From contig CAJFLB010000023.1 in the NCBI GenBank assembly GCA_904387305.1, positions 1 to 47,601 on the forward strand: a stretch of DNA of 47,601 nucleotides, in the 5' to 3' direction. The stretch is from an uncultured Clostridia bacterium (lineage in GTDB: Bacteria > Bacillota > Clostridia > TANB77 > CAG-508). Positions 25,679-34,812 of this stretch are shown here, piece by piece. Position 1 is the first letter of the stretch. Every line of letters begins with the position of its first letter. Position numbers and translations under genes: made by a program. Below the pieces are notes generated by a model. It saw nothing but the letters and a program-made list of their open reading frames with translations, ran no database searches and was not told the origin of the DNA.

Positions 25679-26527
25679 TTGGTAATCGACAAAGTAAAAA
25701 AGGTAAATGAAAAAGAAGAAAAAAGAGTTAAAAATGAAAAAGCTTCAGACATGATGATAGGAAAATGGGTGAAATGTGATAAATGTAAAGAAATCATCTA
25801 TAAAGATGATTTACATCAAAATTTGAGTGTATGTCCAAACTGTGGAAAACATTTTAGATTATCATCAAGAAGAAGAATTAAACAAATTGCAGACGAAGGA
25901 ACCTTTAAAGAAATTGGTGGAGAAATTGTTACAAAAGATCCATTAAATTTTAAAGGATACATGAAAAAAGTAGAAATGTTAAAAGAAAAAACAAAAATAG
26001 AAGAAGCTGTAAAATGTGGTATATGTGAAATAGAAGGAGAAAAGGCAGTCCTTGCTGTGATGGATGGAAACTTTTTAATGGGAAGTATGGGTTCAGTAGT
26101 AGGAGAAAGAATCACACTGGCAATTGAAACAGCGGCTAAGAAGAAATTACCATTAGTCATATTTTGTGTATCAGGTGGTGCCAGAATGCAAGAAGGAATG
26201 ATATCTTTAATGCAAATGGCAAAAACATCAAGTGCACTTACAAAATTAGATAAAGCAGGACAATTATATATATCTGTGTTAACAGACCCAACAACAGGAG
26301 GTGTAACAGCAAGCTTTGCAAGTTTAGGAGATATCATTTTAGCAGAACCACATGCATTAATTGGATTTGCAGGACCAAGAGTTATAGAGCAAACCATTAA
26401 TCAAAAATTACCAGAGGGATTCCAAAGTTCAGAATTTTTGCTAGAACATGGATTTATTGATAAAATAGTAGAAAGAAAAGATATGAAATCAACAATTGCA
26501 AAATTAATCAGATTGCATAAAGCATAA
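25679..26527 (+). CDS. accD: Acetyl-CoA carboxylase carboxyltransferase, beta subunit
   Basis: TTG at 25679 with AAAGGAGGG 8 bases upstream; translation gives [15 protein letters not shown]. The 282-residue protein has the four-cysteine zinc ribbon typical of AccD (CDKC...CPNC, about residues 36-59) followed by the crotonase-fold carboxyltransferase half with [20 protein letters not shown] and [16 protein letters not shown]. With AccA it transfers the carboxyl group from biotin to acetyl-CoA. A charged N-terminal extension of about 30 residues precedes the zinc ribbon. Separated from accA by a 129-base spacer with two palindromes. Confidence 0.96.
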   Translation: MVIDKVKKVNEKEEKRVKNEKASDMMIGKWVKCDKCKEIIYKDDLHQNLSVCPNCGKHFRLSSRRRIKQIADEGTFKEIGGEIVTKDPLNFKGYMKKVEMLKEKTKIEEAVKCGICEIEGEKAVLAVMDGNFLMGSMGSVVGERITLAIETAAKKKLPLVIFCVSGGARMQEGMISLMQMAKTSSALTKLDKAGQLYISVLTDPTTGGVTASFASLGDIILAEPHALIGFAGPRVIEQTINQKLPEGFQSSEFLLEHGFIDKIVERKDMKSTIAKLIRLHKA

Positions 26528-26531
26528 TAGA

Positions 26532-26641
26532 AGTTGTCAAATGGGACGTTCCACTTTGACAACTAAAATGAAAAATATAAAGAAATAAAGTGAATATAGA
26601 TAAAAAGAGGGTTGCCCAAAAGATACGTCCCTTTTGGCAAC
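26532..26641. repeat. Two GGGACG-type palindromes between accD and accA
   Basis: Palindrome 1 (26532-26564) pairs AGTTGTCAAA with TTTGACAACT and has GGGACGTTCC at its centre. Palindrome 2 (26611-26641) pairs GTTGCCCAAAAG with CTTTTGGCAAC and contains ACGTCCC. They share the GGGACG core and TTGTCAAA/TTGCCAAA style arms with the repeats after ileS and fbp. Confidence 0.75.
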
Positions 26642-26656
26642 TAAGGAGGGAGAACA

Positions 26657-27448
26657 ATGGCAAAAATAACAGCATGGGATAGAATAATGCTTGCAAGAAA
26701 AATGGATAGACCAAAAGCATTAGATTATATCCATGGACTATTTGATGACTTTATGGAATTACATGGTGACAGAAATTTTGGAGATGATAAAGCAATTGTC
26801 GGAGGAATTGCAACATTTGATGGCATGCCAGTCACCGTAATGGGAGAACAAAAAGGAAAAAAAGCAAAAGAAAATATGGAAAGAAATTTTGGAATGCCAA
26901 ACCCAGAAGGATATAGAAAAGCATTGAGACTAATGAAACAAGCAGAGAAATTCAATAGGCCAATTATTACTTTTATTGATACACCTGGTGCATATCCTGG
27001 AATGGGAGCAGAAGAGAGAGGACAAGGAGAGGCGATTGCTAGAAATTTATTTGAAATGTCAAAACTAGAAGTACCAATTATTTGTATTGTTATTGGAGAA
27101 GGTTCTAGTGGTGGTGCATTGGCAATTGCCGTGGGAGACAGAATTGCTATGCTAGAAAATGCAGTATATTCTATTTTGTCTCCAGAAGGATTTGCTAGTA
27201 TTTTGTATAAGGATTCAAGTAAAGCCAAAGAAGCAGCAGGGGATATGAAAGCTACTGCGAAAGACTTAAAAGATTTTGGAATCATTGATAAAATCATAAA
27301 AGAGCCAGAAGGCGGTGCACAGGAAGATATTGAAATGGTTTTAAAAGAATTGAAATCATATATTAAAAAGAGCTTAAAAGAATTAAGTACATTATCTAAA
27401 AAAGAATTAGTAGACAATCGATATGAAAAATTTAGGACAATGTGTTAA
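26657..27448 (+). CDS. accA: Acetyl-CoA carboxylase carboxyltransferase, alpha subunit
   Basis: ATG at 26657 with AAGGAGGGAG upstream. The 263-residue protein is a slightly short AccA (E. coli about 319, lacking part of the N-terminal helical arm). It carries the crotonase-fold signatures [20 protein letters not shown] and [20 protein letters not shown], which build the acetyl-CoA and biotin sites together with AccD. It completes the carboxyltransferase. Followed by fabI after 168 bases with its own promoter. Confidence 0.96.
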   Translation: MAKITAWDRIMLARKMDRPKALDYIHGLFDDFMELHGDRNFGDDKAIVGGIATFDGMPVTVMGEQKGKKAKENMERNFGMPNPEGYRKALRLMKQAEKFNRPIITFIDTPGAYPGMGAEERGQGEAIARNLFEMSKLEVPIICIVIGEGSSGGALAIAVGDRIAMLENAVYSILSPEGFASILYKDSSKAKEAAGDMKATAKDLKDFGIIDKIIKEPEGGAQEDIEMVLKELKSYIKKSLKELSTLSKKELVDNRYEKFRTMC

Positions 27449-27560
27449 AATGTCTTAAACATAGTTTAAAATAAAGTATATTAATAAAAAGCTTAAACTA
27501 TTGTAATGGAAATATTTTATATGGAATCTAAATGAAATATATATTTTGATTTTGAATAAC

Positions 27561-27589
27561 TTACAATTTCATATGATTTCCGATACAAT
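27561..27589 (+). promoter_or_regulatory. Candidate promoter of fabI
   Basis: TTACAA (27561-27566), 17-base spacer, TACAAT (27584-27589), 27 bases before the fabI start. The upstream part of the spacer holds an imperfect inverted repeat (ACATAGTTTAA with TTAAACTATTGT, 27461-27504). No FapR-type operator is seen. Confidence 0.5.
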
Positions 27590-27616
27590 AAAAATATAAA
27601 TTAGGAGGAATTAAAA

Positions 27617-28387
27617 ATGTTATTAGAAGGTAAAAAAGTAGTGATTATGGGAGTAAGAAACAAATGGAGTATTGCATGGGGAGCAGCACAATCAGCTTAT
27701 GAACAAGGAGCAGAAGTCATTTGTACTTGTTCAGGTGATAGTGTAGAAAAAGTAAAAGACTTAGTAAAAGATATGGAAAGGGTAAGTGTTTATGAATGTA
27801 ATGATGTAAGTAAAGATGAAGACATAGACAAATGCTTAGAAGAAATAAAAAAAGATCATGGAAAAATAGATGGATTATTACATGCCATTGCACATGCCAA
27901 TACAGAAGATTTAAGAAATGATTTCATTTTAACATCAAGAGATGGTTATGCACATGCACAAGATGTAAGTGCTTATTCATTAGTTGCTATTGCTAGAATG
28001 GCAAGAGAAAAAGAAATGTTAAATGAAGGAGCAAGCATTGTCGCATATACATATTATGGTTCTGAAAAAGCAATTGAAGGATATAATGTTATGGGTGTTG
28101 CAAAAGCAGCATTAGAAGCAAGTATTAGATATTTAGCAAGAGATTTAGGAAAAGATGGATATAGAATTAATGGAATTTCAGCTGGACCAATCAAAACATT
28201 ATCTGCAAAAGGAATCAAAGATTTTGGTTCAATGCTAGATATCGTTGAAGAAAGAGCACCATTACATAGAAATGTTACTATTAATCAAGTAGGAGATAGT
28301 ACAGCATTTTTATTTAGTGATATGTCAAGTGCAATCACTGGAGAAATTATTCATGTAGACAATGGATTCTCAACTGTTGGTGTATAA
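27617..28387 (+). CDS. fabI: Enoyl-[acyl-carrier-protein] reductase (NADH), FabI type
   Basis: ATG at 27617 with AGGAGGAA upstream. The 256-residue short-chain dehydrogenase-like protein starts with LEGKKVVIMGVRNKWSIAWG, the FabI form of the NADH-binding loop, and has the catalytic pattern YNVMGVAKAALEAS (Tyr-x6-Lys) around residues 155-165, then ARDLGKDGYRINGISAGPIKT. It reduces enoyl-ACP in the last step of each fatty-acid elongation cycle. Many Clostridia use FabK instead, so a FabI beside acc genes is worth noting. FabI enzymes are the usual target of triclosan. Confidence 0.95.
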   Translation: MLLEGKKVVIMGVRNKWSIAWGAAQSAYEQGAEVICTCSGDSVEKVKDLVKDMERVSVYECNDVSKDEDIDKCLEEIKKDHGKIDGLLHAIAHANTEDLRNDFILTSRDGYAHAQDVSAYSLVAIARMAREKEMLNEGASIVAYTYYGSEKAIEGYNVMGVAKAALEASIRYLARDLGKDGYRINGISAGPIKTLSAKGIKDFGSMLDIVEERAPLHRNVTINQVGDSTAFLFSDMSSAITGEIIHVDNGFSTVGV

Positions 28388-28440
28388 TTATATAAAAAGA
28401 CTATTTAAAGATTTAACAATTTTAATGATTCTAATAGAGA

Positions 28441-28481
28441 AAAAATTACTTTATATCGAAACGGTATAGAGTAATTTTTGT
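28441..28481 (+). terminator. Terminator of fabI
   Basis: AAAAATTACTTTATATC (28441-28457) pairs with GGTATAGAGTAATTTTT (28463-28479), using a few G-U pairs, with loop GAAACG and a T-rich tail. Confidence 0.85.
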
Positions 28482-28847
28482 ATTTATATATACTTTAAAT
28501 TTAATATTCAGCATAAGAAAAAGTTTAATTAAATCATATTTTTATCTAAAATTGTTTTCCAAAAATGTTTATATAATTTAATAATAAAATAAATAATGTA
28601 TAATGTCATATTCTTAATTTTTGTGTATTTTTAAAGTTTTTTAATTTTATTTCATATTTTTTATTTATGAACTTCTATTATTTTATATCTTTTAAAATCC
28701 CTATATATTGTGATTTTTATATTATGGTATAACTAAAAAAGCAGATTAGTATCAATAAAAATATTTCTAATGTATTTTTATAAAGAAAAATCAGATTTGT
28801 TTGTTGAATAAGCAGAAGAAATTTGATAGAATGAAAGGAGAAGATAA
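28482..28847. other. AT-rich intergenic region without a visible gene
   Basis: No reading frame with a ribosome site on either strand and no clear hairpin. The only notable element is the GAAAGGAG ribosome site of the next gene near 28833-28842. Confidence 0.6.
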
Positions 28848-29732
28848 ATGAGTAATTTAAACAAATTAAAAGAAGTAGATATGCTACCATTATCAAATGA
28901 TTATGTTTTTAAGAGAATTTTTGGAAAGGGCGGCAATGAAAAAATTCTAGAAAGTTTATTAGAAGCAATTTTAAAAATCAATATACAAAAAATAGAAGTA
29001 AAAAATCCAGAAATACCAAAAGAAGCGATCGATGAAAAATTGAGTATATTAGATATTAAAGCAGAAATAAATGAAAATACCATTATAGATGTTGAATTAC
29101 AAGTAGGAAATACAACGGCCTTAGAAAGAAGATTAGTGGTATATAATGCAAAACTAATAGCAGGAGAAATAAAAGTATCAGAAAAATATCAAAAAGCAAA
29201 AGATACAATTGTGATATGTATCATAAATGATAATGTTGTAAAAAGAAATGCATACTTAAGTTTAGCTATGTTAAAATATGAGAAAACAGAAGAAATCAGA
29301 TATGTCAATATGGGATATGGAAAAGAAGAAGAATATTTAACAGACATGGTAAAATACTATATCATAGAATTGCCAAAGTTTAAGAAAAAGAAACCAAAGG
29401 TAGCAGATTTACTAGAAAAATGGTTATATGTGATTGGGGGAGATAGAAAAATGATGGAAGAATGTAAAAAAGAAAATGAAGAAATTAAAGAAGCAGTAGA
29501 ACAATTAACGCAAATGAGTGCAGATGAATACGAAAGAGAACTATATGAAATTAGAGAAAGAAGTAGATTAACCTACAATACAGAAATGTATGAAGCAAGA
29601 AGAAAAGGAATAGAAGAAGGTAAAAAACAAGATAGAAAAGAAATTGCTAAGAAAATGAAAGAAAAAGGTACAGATATTACATATATAATCGAGATAACAG
29701 GTTTAACTGAAGAAGAAATTAAAGAATTGTAA
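28848..29732 (+). CDS. Rpn family recombination-promoting nuclease / PD-(D/E)XK transposase-like protein
   Basis: ATG at 28848 with AAAGGAGAAG upstream. The 294-residue protein begins with LPLSNDYVFKRIFGKGGNEK, the signature of the Rpn/TIGR01784 family. The nuclease core is LSILDIKAEINENTIIDVELQ, giving Asp...Glu-x-Gln metal-binding residues. The last 100 residues are helical and charged, with MYEARRKGIEEGKKQDRKEI, a repeat-like tail common in this family. E. coli RpnA-type proteins are DNA endonucleases that promote recA-independent recombination and are spread horizontally. It is alone and surrounded by long AT-rich gaps, consistent with acquisition. Confidence 0.92.
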   Translation: MSNLNKLKEVDMLPLSNDYVFKRIFGKGGNEKILESLLEAILKINIQKIEVKNPEIPKEAIDEKLSILDIKAEINENTIIDVELQVGNTTALERRLVVYNAKLIAGEIKVSEKYQKAKDTIVICIINDNVVKRNAYLSLAMLKYEKTEEIRYVNMGYGKEEEYLTDMVKYYIIELPKFKKKKPKVADLLEKWLYVIGGDRKMMEECKKENEEIKEAVEQLTQMSADEYERELYEIRERSRLTYNTEMYEARRKGIEEGKKQDRKEIAKKMKEKGTDITYIIEITGLTEEEIKEL

Positions 29733-29828
29733 TAGATGGACAAATAAATTCGTGAATATAATCAAAAAGTATGATGATTAAAGTATGAAGATTCATTTTA
29801 GAAAATTCATAAAATAGTCAAAAATCAC

Positions 29829-29856
29829 TTGAAAAATCTAAAAAACATGATATAAT
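29829..29856 (+). promoter_or_regulatory. Promoter of the T-box/ileS transcript
   Basis: TTGAAA (29829-29834), 16-base spacer, TATAAT (29851-29856), about 25 bases upstream of the T-box leader. Confidence 0.75.
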
Positions 29857-29880
29857 AATAAACATAATATAGAAAAACAA

Positions 29881-30128
29881 TAGTTAGGACACGATAAATA
29901 GCATAATATCTTAAAGAGAGCCAAAGGTAGCTGTGAATTTGGTAAGTAAAATCTGTTTATTATCCCCTAACTGTTACTAAACTGAAACAAAAGTAAGTAT
30001 AGTCGTAAATCTGCGTTAAAGATGAATGAGAGAACTAATTAACAGAGAATTAATTAGTTAAAATAGGTGGTACCGCGGAAAGTAAAGCTATTTCGTCCTA
30101 AGTTAGGATGTTAAATAGCTTTTTTTGT
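29881..30128 (+). promoter_or_regulatory. T-box riboswitch of ileS (isoleucine)
   Basis: The region contains the T-box core AGGTGGTACCGCGG (30064-30077), whose TGG pairs with the uncharged tRNA end. An ATC at 29951-29953 sits just 5' of the closing strand of stem I (CTGTTTATTATCC pairing with the GATAAATAG side), in the place of the specifier codon, matching isoleucine and the downstream gene. The terminator AAAGCTATTT...AAATAGCTTTTTTT (about 30085-30127) competes with the antiterminator. Low charged tRNA-Ile would allow read-through into ileS. The specifier position is my manual reading. Confidence 0.92.
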
Positions 30129-30315
30129 TTAAAACAAATGAAAATCAGCATCTTGCACATTTGTTTTATACTTTGCCAAACTTCGACGTACCAGAGTACG
30201 CCTTCAGCTTGACAAAATATAAAAAAATGCACAATATACTAATTTTGATTTGTTTTAAAAGGTAGATGATGAAAATCAGCATCTTGCACATTTTTTTAAG
30301 CTTGTGCAAATATTA
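30126..30315. repeat. AATCAGCATCTTGC-box palindromic element and half copy, between T-box and ileS
   Basis: The full copy runs about 30126-30262: its outer arms pair TTTAAAACAAATGAAAATC with GATTTGTTTTAAA-side sequence, and it is bounded by CAGCATCTTGCACATTT and AAATGCACAATATACTAATTTTG. Its centre has CGTAC-CAGA-GTACG. A half copy (GAAAATCAGCATCTTGCACATTT) follows at 30269-30291. The same boundary boxes occur at 35771-35880. Confidence 0.7.
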
Positions 30316-30361
30316 AAGTTCATAATTTTAAAAACATAAAAAATAAAAAGGAGGAATTTGT

Positions 30362-33300
30362 ATGTATAAAAAAGTAGAGTTGAAAAATGGTTTTGTCGGA
30401 ATGGAAAATGATGTTGCCAAAATGTGGAAGGACAAAGACATCATAAAGAAGAGCCTTAATGGAAATCAAGGAAAAAGATATTTTACCTTTTATGATGGAC
30501 CTCCAACAGCCAATGGAAAACCACATGTAGGGCATATTGAAACAAGAGTTATGAAAGACTTAATTCCAAGATACAAAGTCATGAAAGGGTATAGAGTTAT
30601 TAGAAAAGCTGGATGGGATACACATGGATTACCAGTAGAACTAGAAATAGAGAAAAAACTAGGTATTTCAGGAAAACAACAAATCGAAGAATATGGTGTA
30701 GAAAAATTCGTGAAACAATGTAAAGAAAGTGTTTTTGAATATGTACATCTATGGGAAGAAATGACAAACAAAGTTGGATTCTGGGTAGATATGGATGATC
30801 CATATGTTACTTATCATAATGAATATATCGAATCTGTATGGTGGGCATTAAAACAAATGTGGGAAAAAGGTTTGCTTTATGAAGGACATAAAGTTATGCC
30901 ATATTGTCCAAGATGTGGAACAGCTTTATCATCACATGAAGTAGCACAAGGATATAAAGATGTAAAAGATTTAACATGTGTTGCAAAATTCAAGGTGGTT
31001 GATGGACAAAAGTTTGATAAAGACACATATATCTTAGCATGGACAACAACTCCATGGACATTACCATCAAACTTAGCATTATGTGTAAACAAATCATATG
31101 AATATGCTGAAGTAAAAGCAAATATTGGAACAGATGATGAACCAGTATATGAAAACTATATTTTAGCAAAAGATTTACTAGAAACTGTATTAAAAGAAAC
31201 ACCATATGATGTTGTAAAAACATTTAAAGGTGAAGAATTATTAGGTACAAAATATGAAAGATTAATACCATTTGGAAAAGTAGAAGGAAAAGCATTTGAA
31301 GTCATTCATGGAGATTATGTAACATTAACAGATGGTACAGGTATTGTTCATATTGCACCCGCTTATGGTGAAGATGATAGTTTTGTTGCAAAACAAAATG
31401 GTATTACATTTATCAATCTAGTAGATAAAGAAGGAAAGTTTGTAAAAGAAGTAGAACCATGGGCTGGAAGATTTGTAAGAGATTGTAATGAAGATATTTG
31501 TAAATGGTTAAAACAAGAAAATAAATTATTTAGTAAAGAAAAACATATGCACTCATATCCACATTGCTGGAGATGTGACACACCACTTTTATATTATCCA
31601 AAAGAAAGTTGGTTTGTTGCTATGAGTAAACTAAGAGATGAATTAGTTGAAAATAACAGCAAAGTAAATTGGTATCCAGAAACCATTAAAACAGGAAGAT
31701 TTGGAAAATTCCTAGAAAATGTTATTGACTGGGGAATTTCAAGAGATAGATATTGGGGAACACCACTACCAATCTGGACTTGTGAAGATGAAAATTGTGG
31801 ACATCAAGAATGTATTGGTTCTATTGCAGAACTAAAAGAAAAAGGAATGGATGTACCAGAAGATATAGAACTTCATAAACCATATATTGACAATGTATAT
31901 CTAAAATGTCCAAAATGTGGTAAAAAAATGCATAGAGCCAAAGAAGTTATCGACTGTTGGTTTGACTCAGGTTCAATGCCTTTTGCACAATGGCATTATC
32001 CATTTGAAAATAAAGAAATGTTTGACAACAACTTCCCAGCACAATTTATCTCAGAAGCAGTTGATCAAACAAGAGGATGGTTCTATACATTAACAGCAGT
32101 AGGAACAGCATTATTTAATAAATCACCATTTGAAAATTGTGTAGTTTTAGGTCATGTTCTAGATGAAAAAGGACAAAAGATGTCTAAATCAAAAGGAAAT
32201 GGTGTAGACCCAATGGAATTATTAAACACAGTTGGTGCAGATGCAACAAGATGGCATTTCTATACATGTAGTGCCCCATGGTTACCAACAAGACTATCAT
32301 TAGATAATGTAAAAGAAACACAAAGAGGATTTTTAAGTACTTTATGGAATGTATATTCTTTCTATGTGTTATATGCAGAAATAGACCAATTCAATCCATT
32401 AAAATATAAAGATTTCAAAGTAACAAATGTTATGGATAAATGGATTATTTCAAAATTAAATACATTAATCAAAGATGTTGATAACAAGTTAGATAGCTAT
32501 GACATTACAGGAGCAGCATTAGAAATTGAAGAATTTACAGACAGTTTATCAAACTGGTATGTTAGAAGAAACAGAGAGAGATTCTGGAATCAAGGATTAA
32601 ATGATGAAAAAATTGGAGCTTATGTAACACTATACAAAGTATTAGTAGACTTATGCAAAGTATCAGCACCATTTGTACCATTTATGACAGAAGAAATTTA
32701 TCAAAACTTAGTTGTTGGTTTAGACAAAACAGTTCCTGAAAGCATTCATTTATGTTCATGGCCAGAAGTAGATGAAAACGTAATCGACAAAGACTTAGAA
32801 AAAGAAATGGACTTAGCATACAGAATAGTAAAACTAGGAAGAAGTGCAAGAAACTCTGTAAATATCAAAAACAGACAACCATTATCAGAAATGTTAATCT
32901 CAATTGATACACTTCCAGAATATTATGCAGACATTGTTAAAGAAGAATTAAATGTCAAAGAAGTTGTATTAGGAGCAGAAATGTCTGAATATGTAAACTT
33001 CGAAATCAAACCAAATTTACCAGTGTTAGGAAAAGAATATGGTAAGCTAATTCCTAGAATTAGAGAAGAAATTGCAAAGAAAAATCAAATGGACTTAGCA
33101 AATACTGTAAAAAACGGAGGAACAGAATACATTGAAATAGATGATACACAAATCGGATTAAATGTAGAAAATCTATTAGTTACTATGCAAGGAAAAGAAG
33201 GATTTGCCTTCAGTGGAGAAGGAGAAATTGGTGTTGTATTAGACACAACCATCACACCAGAATTAGCAGAAGAAGGAATCCTAAGAGAAGTACTATCAAA

Positions 33301-33517
33301 AGTACAAAATATGAGAAAAGACAGTGGATTTGAAGTATTAGACAGAATTAATCTATATGTAGCAGAAAATGAAAAAGTAGAAGCTGTTATCAAAAAATAT
33401 GAAGAAACTATAAAACATGACACATTAGCAGATAATGTATTCTACAACAAAGAAGGAAGAAATTATACAGACACAAATATTAATGGAGAGAATTTGAAGA
33501 TTGATGTGGAACGTTAG
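30362..33517 (+). CDS. ileS: Isoleucyl-tRNA synthetase, eukaryote-like (type 2) form
   Basis: ATG at 30362 with AAAGGAGG upstream. The 1051-residue class I synthetase has the HIGH box in [13 protein letters not shown] (HVGH at 55-58), a CP1 editing domain with the usual [15 protein letters not shown], and KMSKS at 606-610. The N-terminal GPPTANG and [18 protein letters not shown] forms, and the lack of the four-cysteine C-terminal zinc finger of ordinary bacterial IleS, point to the IleS2/eukaryote-like branch, some members of which are insensitive to mupirocin. It charges tRNA-Ile and is controlled by the T-box upstream. The last two codons (Glu-Arg) and the stop are part of a repeat. Confidence 0.95.
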   Translation: MYKKVELKNGFVGMENDVAKMWKDKDIIKKSLNGNQGKRYFTFYDGPPTANGKPHVGHIETRVMKDLIPRYKVMKGYRVIRKAGWDTHGLPVELEIEKKLGISGKQQIEEYGVEKFVKQCKESVFEYVHLWEEMTNKVGFWVDMDDPYVTYHNEYIESVWWALKQMWEKGLLYEGHKVMPYCPRCGTALSSHEVAQGYKDVKDLTCVAKFKVVDGQKFDKDTYILAWTTTPWTLPSNLALCVNKSYEYAEVKANIGTDDEPVYENYILAKDLLETVLKETPYDVVKTFKGEELLGTKYERLIPFGKVEGKAFEVIHGDYVTLTDGTGIVHIAPAYGEDDSFVAKQNGITFINLVDKEGKFVKEVEPWAGRFVRDCNEDICKWLKQENKLFSKEKHMHSYPHCWRCDTPLLYYPKESWFVAMSKLRDELVENNSKVNWYPETIKTGRFGKFLENVIDWGISRDRYWGTPLPIWTCEDENCGHQECIGSIAELKEKGMDVPEDIELHKPYIDNVYLKCPKCGKKMHRAKEVIDCWFDSGSMPFAQWHYPFENKEMFDNNFPAQFISEAVDQTRGWFYTLTAVGTALFNKSPFENCVVLGHVLDEKGQKMSKSKGNGVDPMELLNTVGADATRWHFYTCSAPWLPTRLSLDNVKETQRGFLSTLWNVYSFYVLYAEIDQFNPLKYKDFKVTNVMDKWIISKLNTLIKDVDNKLDSYDITGAALEIEEFTDSLSNWYVRRNRERFWNQGLNDEKIGAYVTLYKVLVDLCKVSAPFVPFMTEEIYQNLVVGLDKTVPESIHLCSWPEVDENVIDKDLEKEMDLAYRIVKLGRSARNSVNIKNRQPLSEMLISIDTLPEYYADIVKEELNVKEVVLGAEMSEYVNFEIKPNLPVLGKEYGKLIPRIREEIAKKNQMDLANTVKNGGTEYIEIDDTQIGLNVENLLVTMQGKEGFAFSGEGEIGVVLDTTITPELAEEGILREVLSKVQNMRKDSGFEVLDRINLYVAENEKVEAVIKKYEETIKHDTLADNVFYNKEGRNYTDTNINGENLKIDVER

Positions 33518-33560
33518 GGACGTGTCAAAATGGACATTTTTTGTCCAAAAGGGACAGGAC
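33509..33560. repeat. GGGACG-type palindrome overlapping the ileS stop codon
   Basis: GAACGTTAGGGACGTG (33509-33524) contains the last two ileS codons and its TAG. The following part folds as GTCAAAATGGACA-loop-TGTCCAAAAGGGAC. The same 16-base start is found at the end of fbp (39774-39789). Confidence 0.8.
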
Positions 33561-33594
33561 TCTTAGCAAAGTTGCAAATAAAAAGTATAAGATA

Positions 33595-33634
33595 AAAAGA
33601 GATATTGATTATAGTTTAATTAATATCTCTTTTT
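33595..33634 (+). terminator. Terminator of ileS
   Basis: AAAAGAGATATT pairs perfectly with AATATCTCTTTT, with a 15-base loop and T-rich end. Confidence 0.85.
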
Positions 33635-33664
33635 ACAAAATTATTAAAATGTAATTTTTCACAT

Positions 33665-33693
33665 TTGACAAATGGAAAAAAATGTAATAATAT
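33665..33693 (+). promoter_or_regulatory. Sigma-A promoter of the RAYT transposase gene
   Basis: TTGACA (33665-33670), 17-base spacer, TAATAT (33688-33693), 67 bases upstream of the start codon. Confidence 0.7.
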
Positions 33694-33760
33694 ATATACA
33701 GTTTAAATTTAAATCAATTATTTATTTTATCAAAATTATTTTTATTCAAAGGAGTATTAA

Positions 33761-34504
33761 ATGCCTAGAATTGCAAGAAATCAAATACAAACAACTTTTT
33801 TTCATAATATGACACAAGGAATAAACAAAGAATATATTTTTGAAGAAAACAGATGTAAAAAGAAATATATGGAACTATTGCAAAAAGAAGTAAATGAATT
33901 TGATATAAAATTAATTGCTTTTACTATCATGGACAACCATGCACACATATTGTTATATACAGAAAACATAAATCATATGAGTTTATTTATGAAAAATATC
34001 AATGCAAAGTTTGCAATGTATTATAATTATATTTATAAGCGAGTAGGAATTGTTTTTAGAAATCGATATAAAAGTCAACCAATATTAAGTGAAAAACAAT
34101 TATTAAATTGTATCAGATATATTTTTAATAATCCTGTGAGAGCCAAGATAGTTTTAAATCCTGAAGAATATGTTTATTCTAATTTTCAAGAATTTAAGAA
34201 GAAAGATAATATATTGGACGAAATTTATAAAAAAATTAATTATTCGATTAAGTTTCCAAAGATTAATAATGAAAAGTTAATATTAGAATCTGATTTTTTA
34301 GATACCTCTGAAGATAAAGAAATTTTTATTAAACAATTAATAAACAATTATGAAAAAGAGCATAATTTAACAATATGTAGAAATAGAAAAGATATGGAAA
34401 ATATAGTTAAATACATAAAAAGAGAAGTAAATGTGTCTAATATAGCATTGGCTGATATATTACAATTATCGAAGTCTACAATAGCTCAATATTTAAGAAT
34501 GTAA
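33761..34504 (+). CDS. IS200-like REP-associated tyrosine transposase (RAYT, Y1_Tnp)
   Basis: ATG at 33761 with AAAGGAG upstream. The 247-residue protein has the Y1 transposase layout: N-terminal PRIARNQIQTTFFHNMTQG, the metal-binding HUH motif in MDNHAHILLY (His60, His62) and the catalytic tyrosine segment CIRYIFNNPVRAKIV (Tyr120), the RYIHxNPVRA signature of RAYTs. Beyond residue 185 it has a C-terminal helix-turn-helix-like end (NIALADILQLSKSTIAQYLRM). RAYTs act on single-stranded DNA hairpins and are thought to spread REP elements. It has no second gene (tnpB) and is flanked on both sides by palindromic repeats. It is intact and has a promoter. Confidence 0.92.
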   Translation: MPRIARNQIQTTFFHNMTQGINKEYIFEENRCKKKYMELLQKEVNEFDIKLIAFTIMDNHAHILLYTENINHMSLFMKNINAKFAMYYNYIYKRVGIVFRNRYKSQPILSEKQLLNCIRYIFNNPVRAKIVLNPEEYVYSNFQEFKKKDNILDEIYKKINYSIKFPKINNEKLILESDFLDTSEDKEIFIKQLINNYEKEHNLTICRNRKDMENIVKYIKREVNVSNIALADILQLSKSTIAQYLRM

Positions 34505-34611
34505 AAATTTACCGATAAGGATAATTATTAATTTTGTGACAAATATTGACAAATTGTCATGAAACTATTGTAAATATAGAGATTAAATAATATAATACAT
34601 GAGAAAAAATA

Positions 34612-34800
34612 AGGACTGTCCCTTTTGGACGATTTTAGAAAAATCTTTGATTTTTCTAAAATTGCAAACATTGTACACAAATTTTACTTTGTAAAATTTG
34701 GCACACGAACAATGACGTGGGCTTTGAAATGTCCAAAACAGATAAAATGTCGAAATAGCCCACTATTGTTCTTAAATGTCCAATTTGACACGTCCCCAAA
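34612..34800. repeat. Composite repeat: GGGACG palindrome wrapping three-hairpin element copy 3
   Basis: Outer parts GGACTGTCCCTTTTGGAC (34613-34630) and GTCCAATTTGACACGTCCCC form one broken palindrome. Inside lies hairpin A (ATTTTAGAAAAAT with ATTTTTCTAAAAT, 34632-34662), then TTGTACACAAATTTTAC (34671 on), hairpin B with GTAAAATTTG, linker GCACAC, and hairpin C pairing GAACAATGACGTGGGCT with AGCCCACTATTGTTC (to 34772). Hairpins B and C are clearly homologous to 19093-19194; one base change in C (CGCGGGC to CGTGGGC) is matched in the other arm (GCCCGC to GCCCAC). Confidence 0.8.
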
Positions 34801-34812
34801 GGAGGAGAAAAG

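Noticed and set aside
25816..27417. Long minus-strand open frames (193 and 230 residues) opposite accD and accA
   Set aside because: Antisense shadows of conserved genes without their own start signals.
27449..27616. FapR operator in front of fabI
   Set aside because: The consensus dyad is not present; only an AT-rich imperfect inverted repeat is seen.
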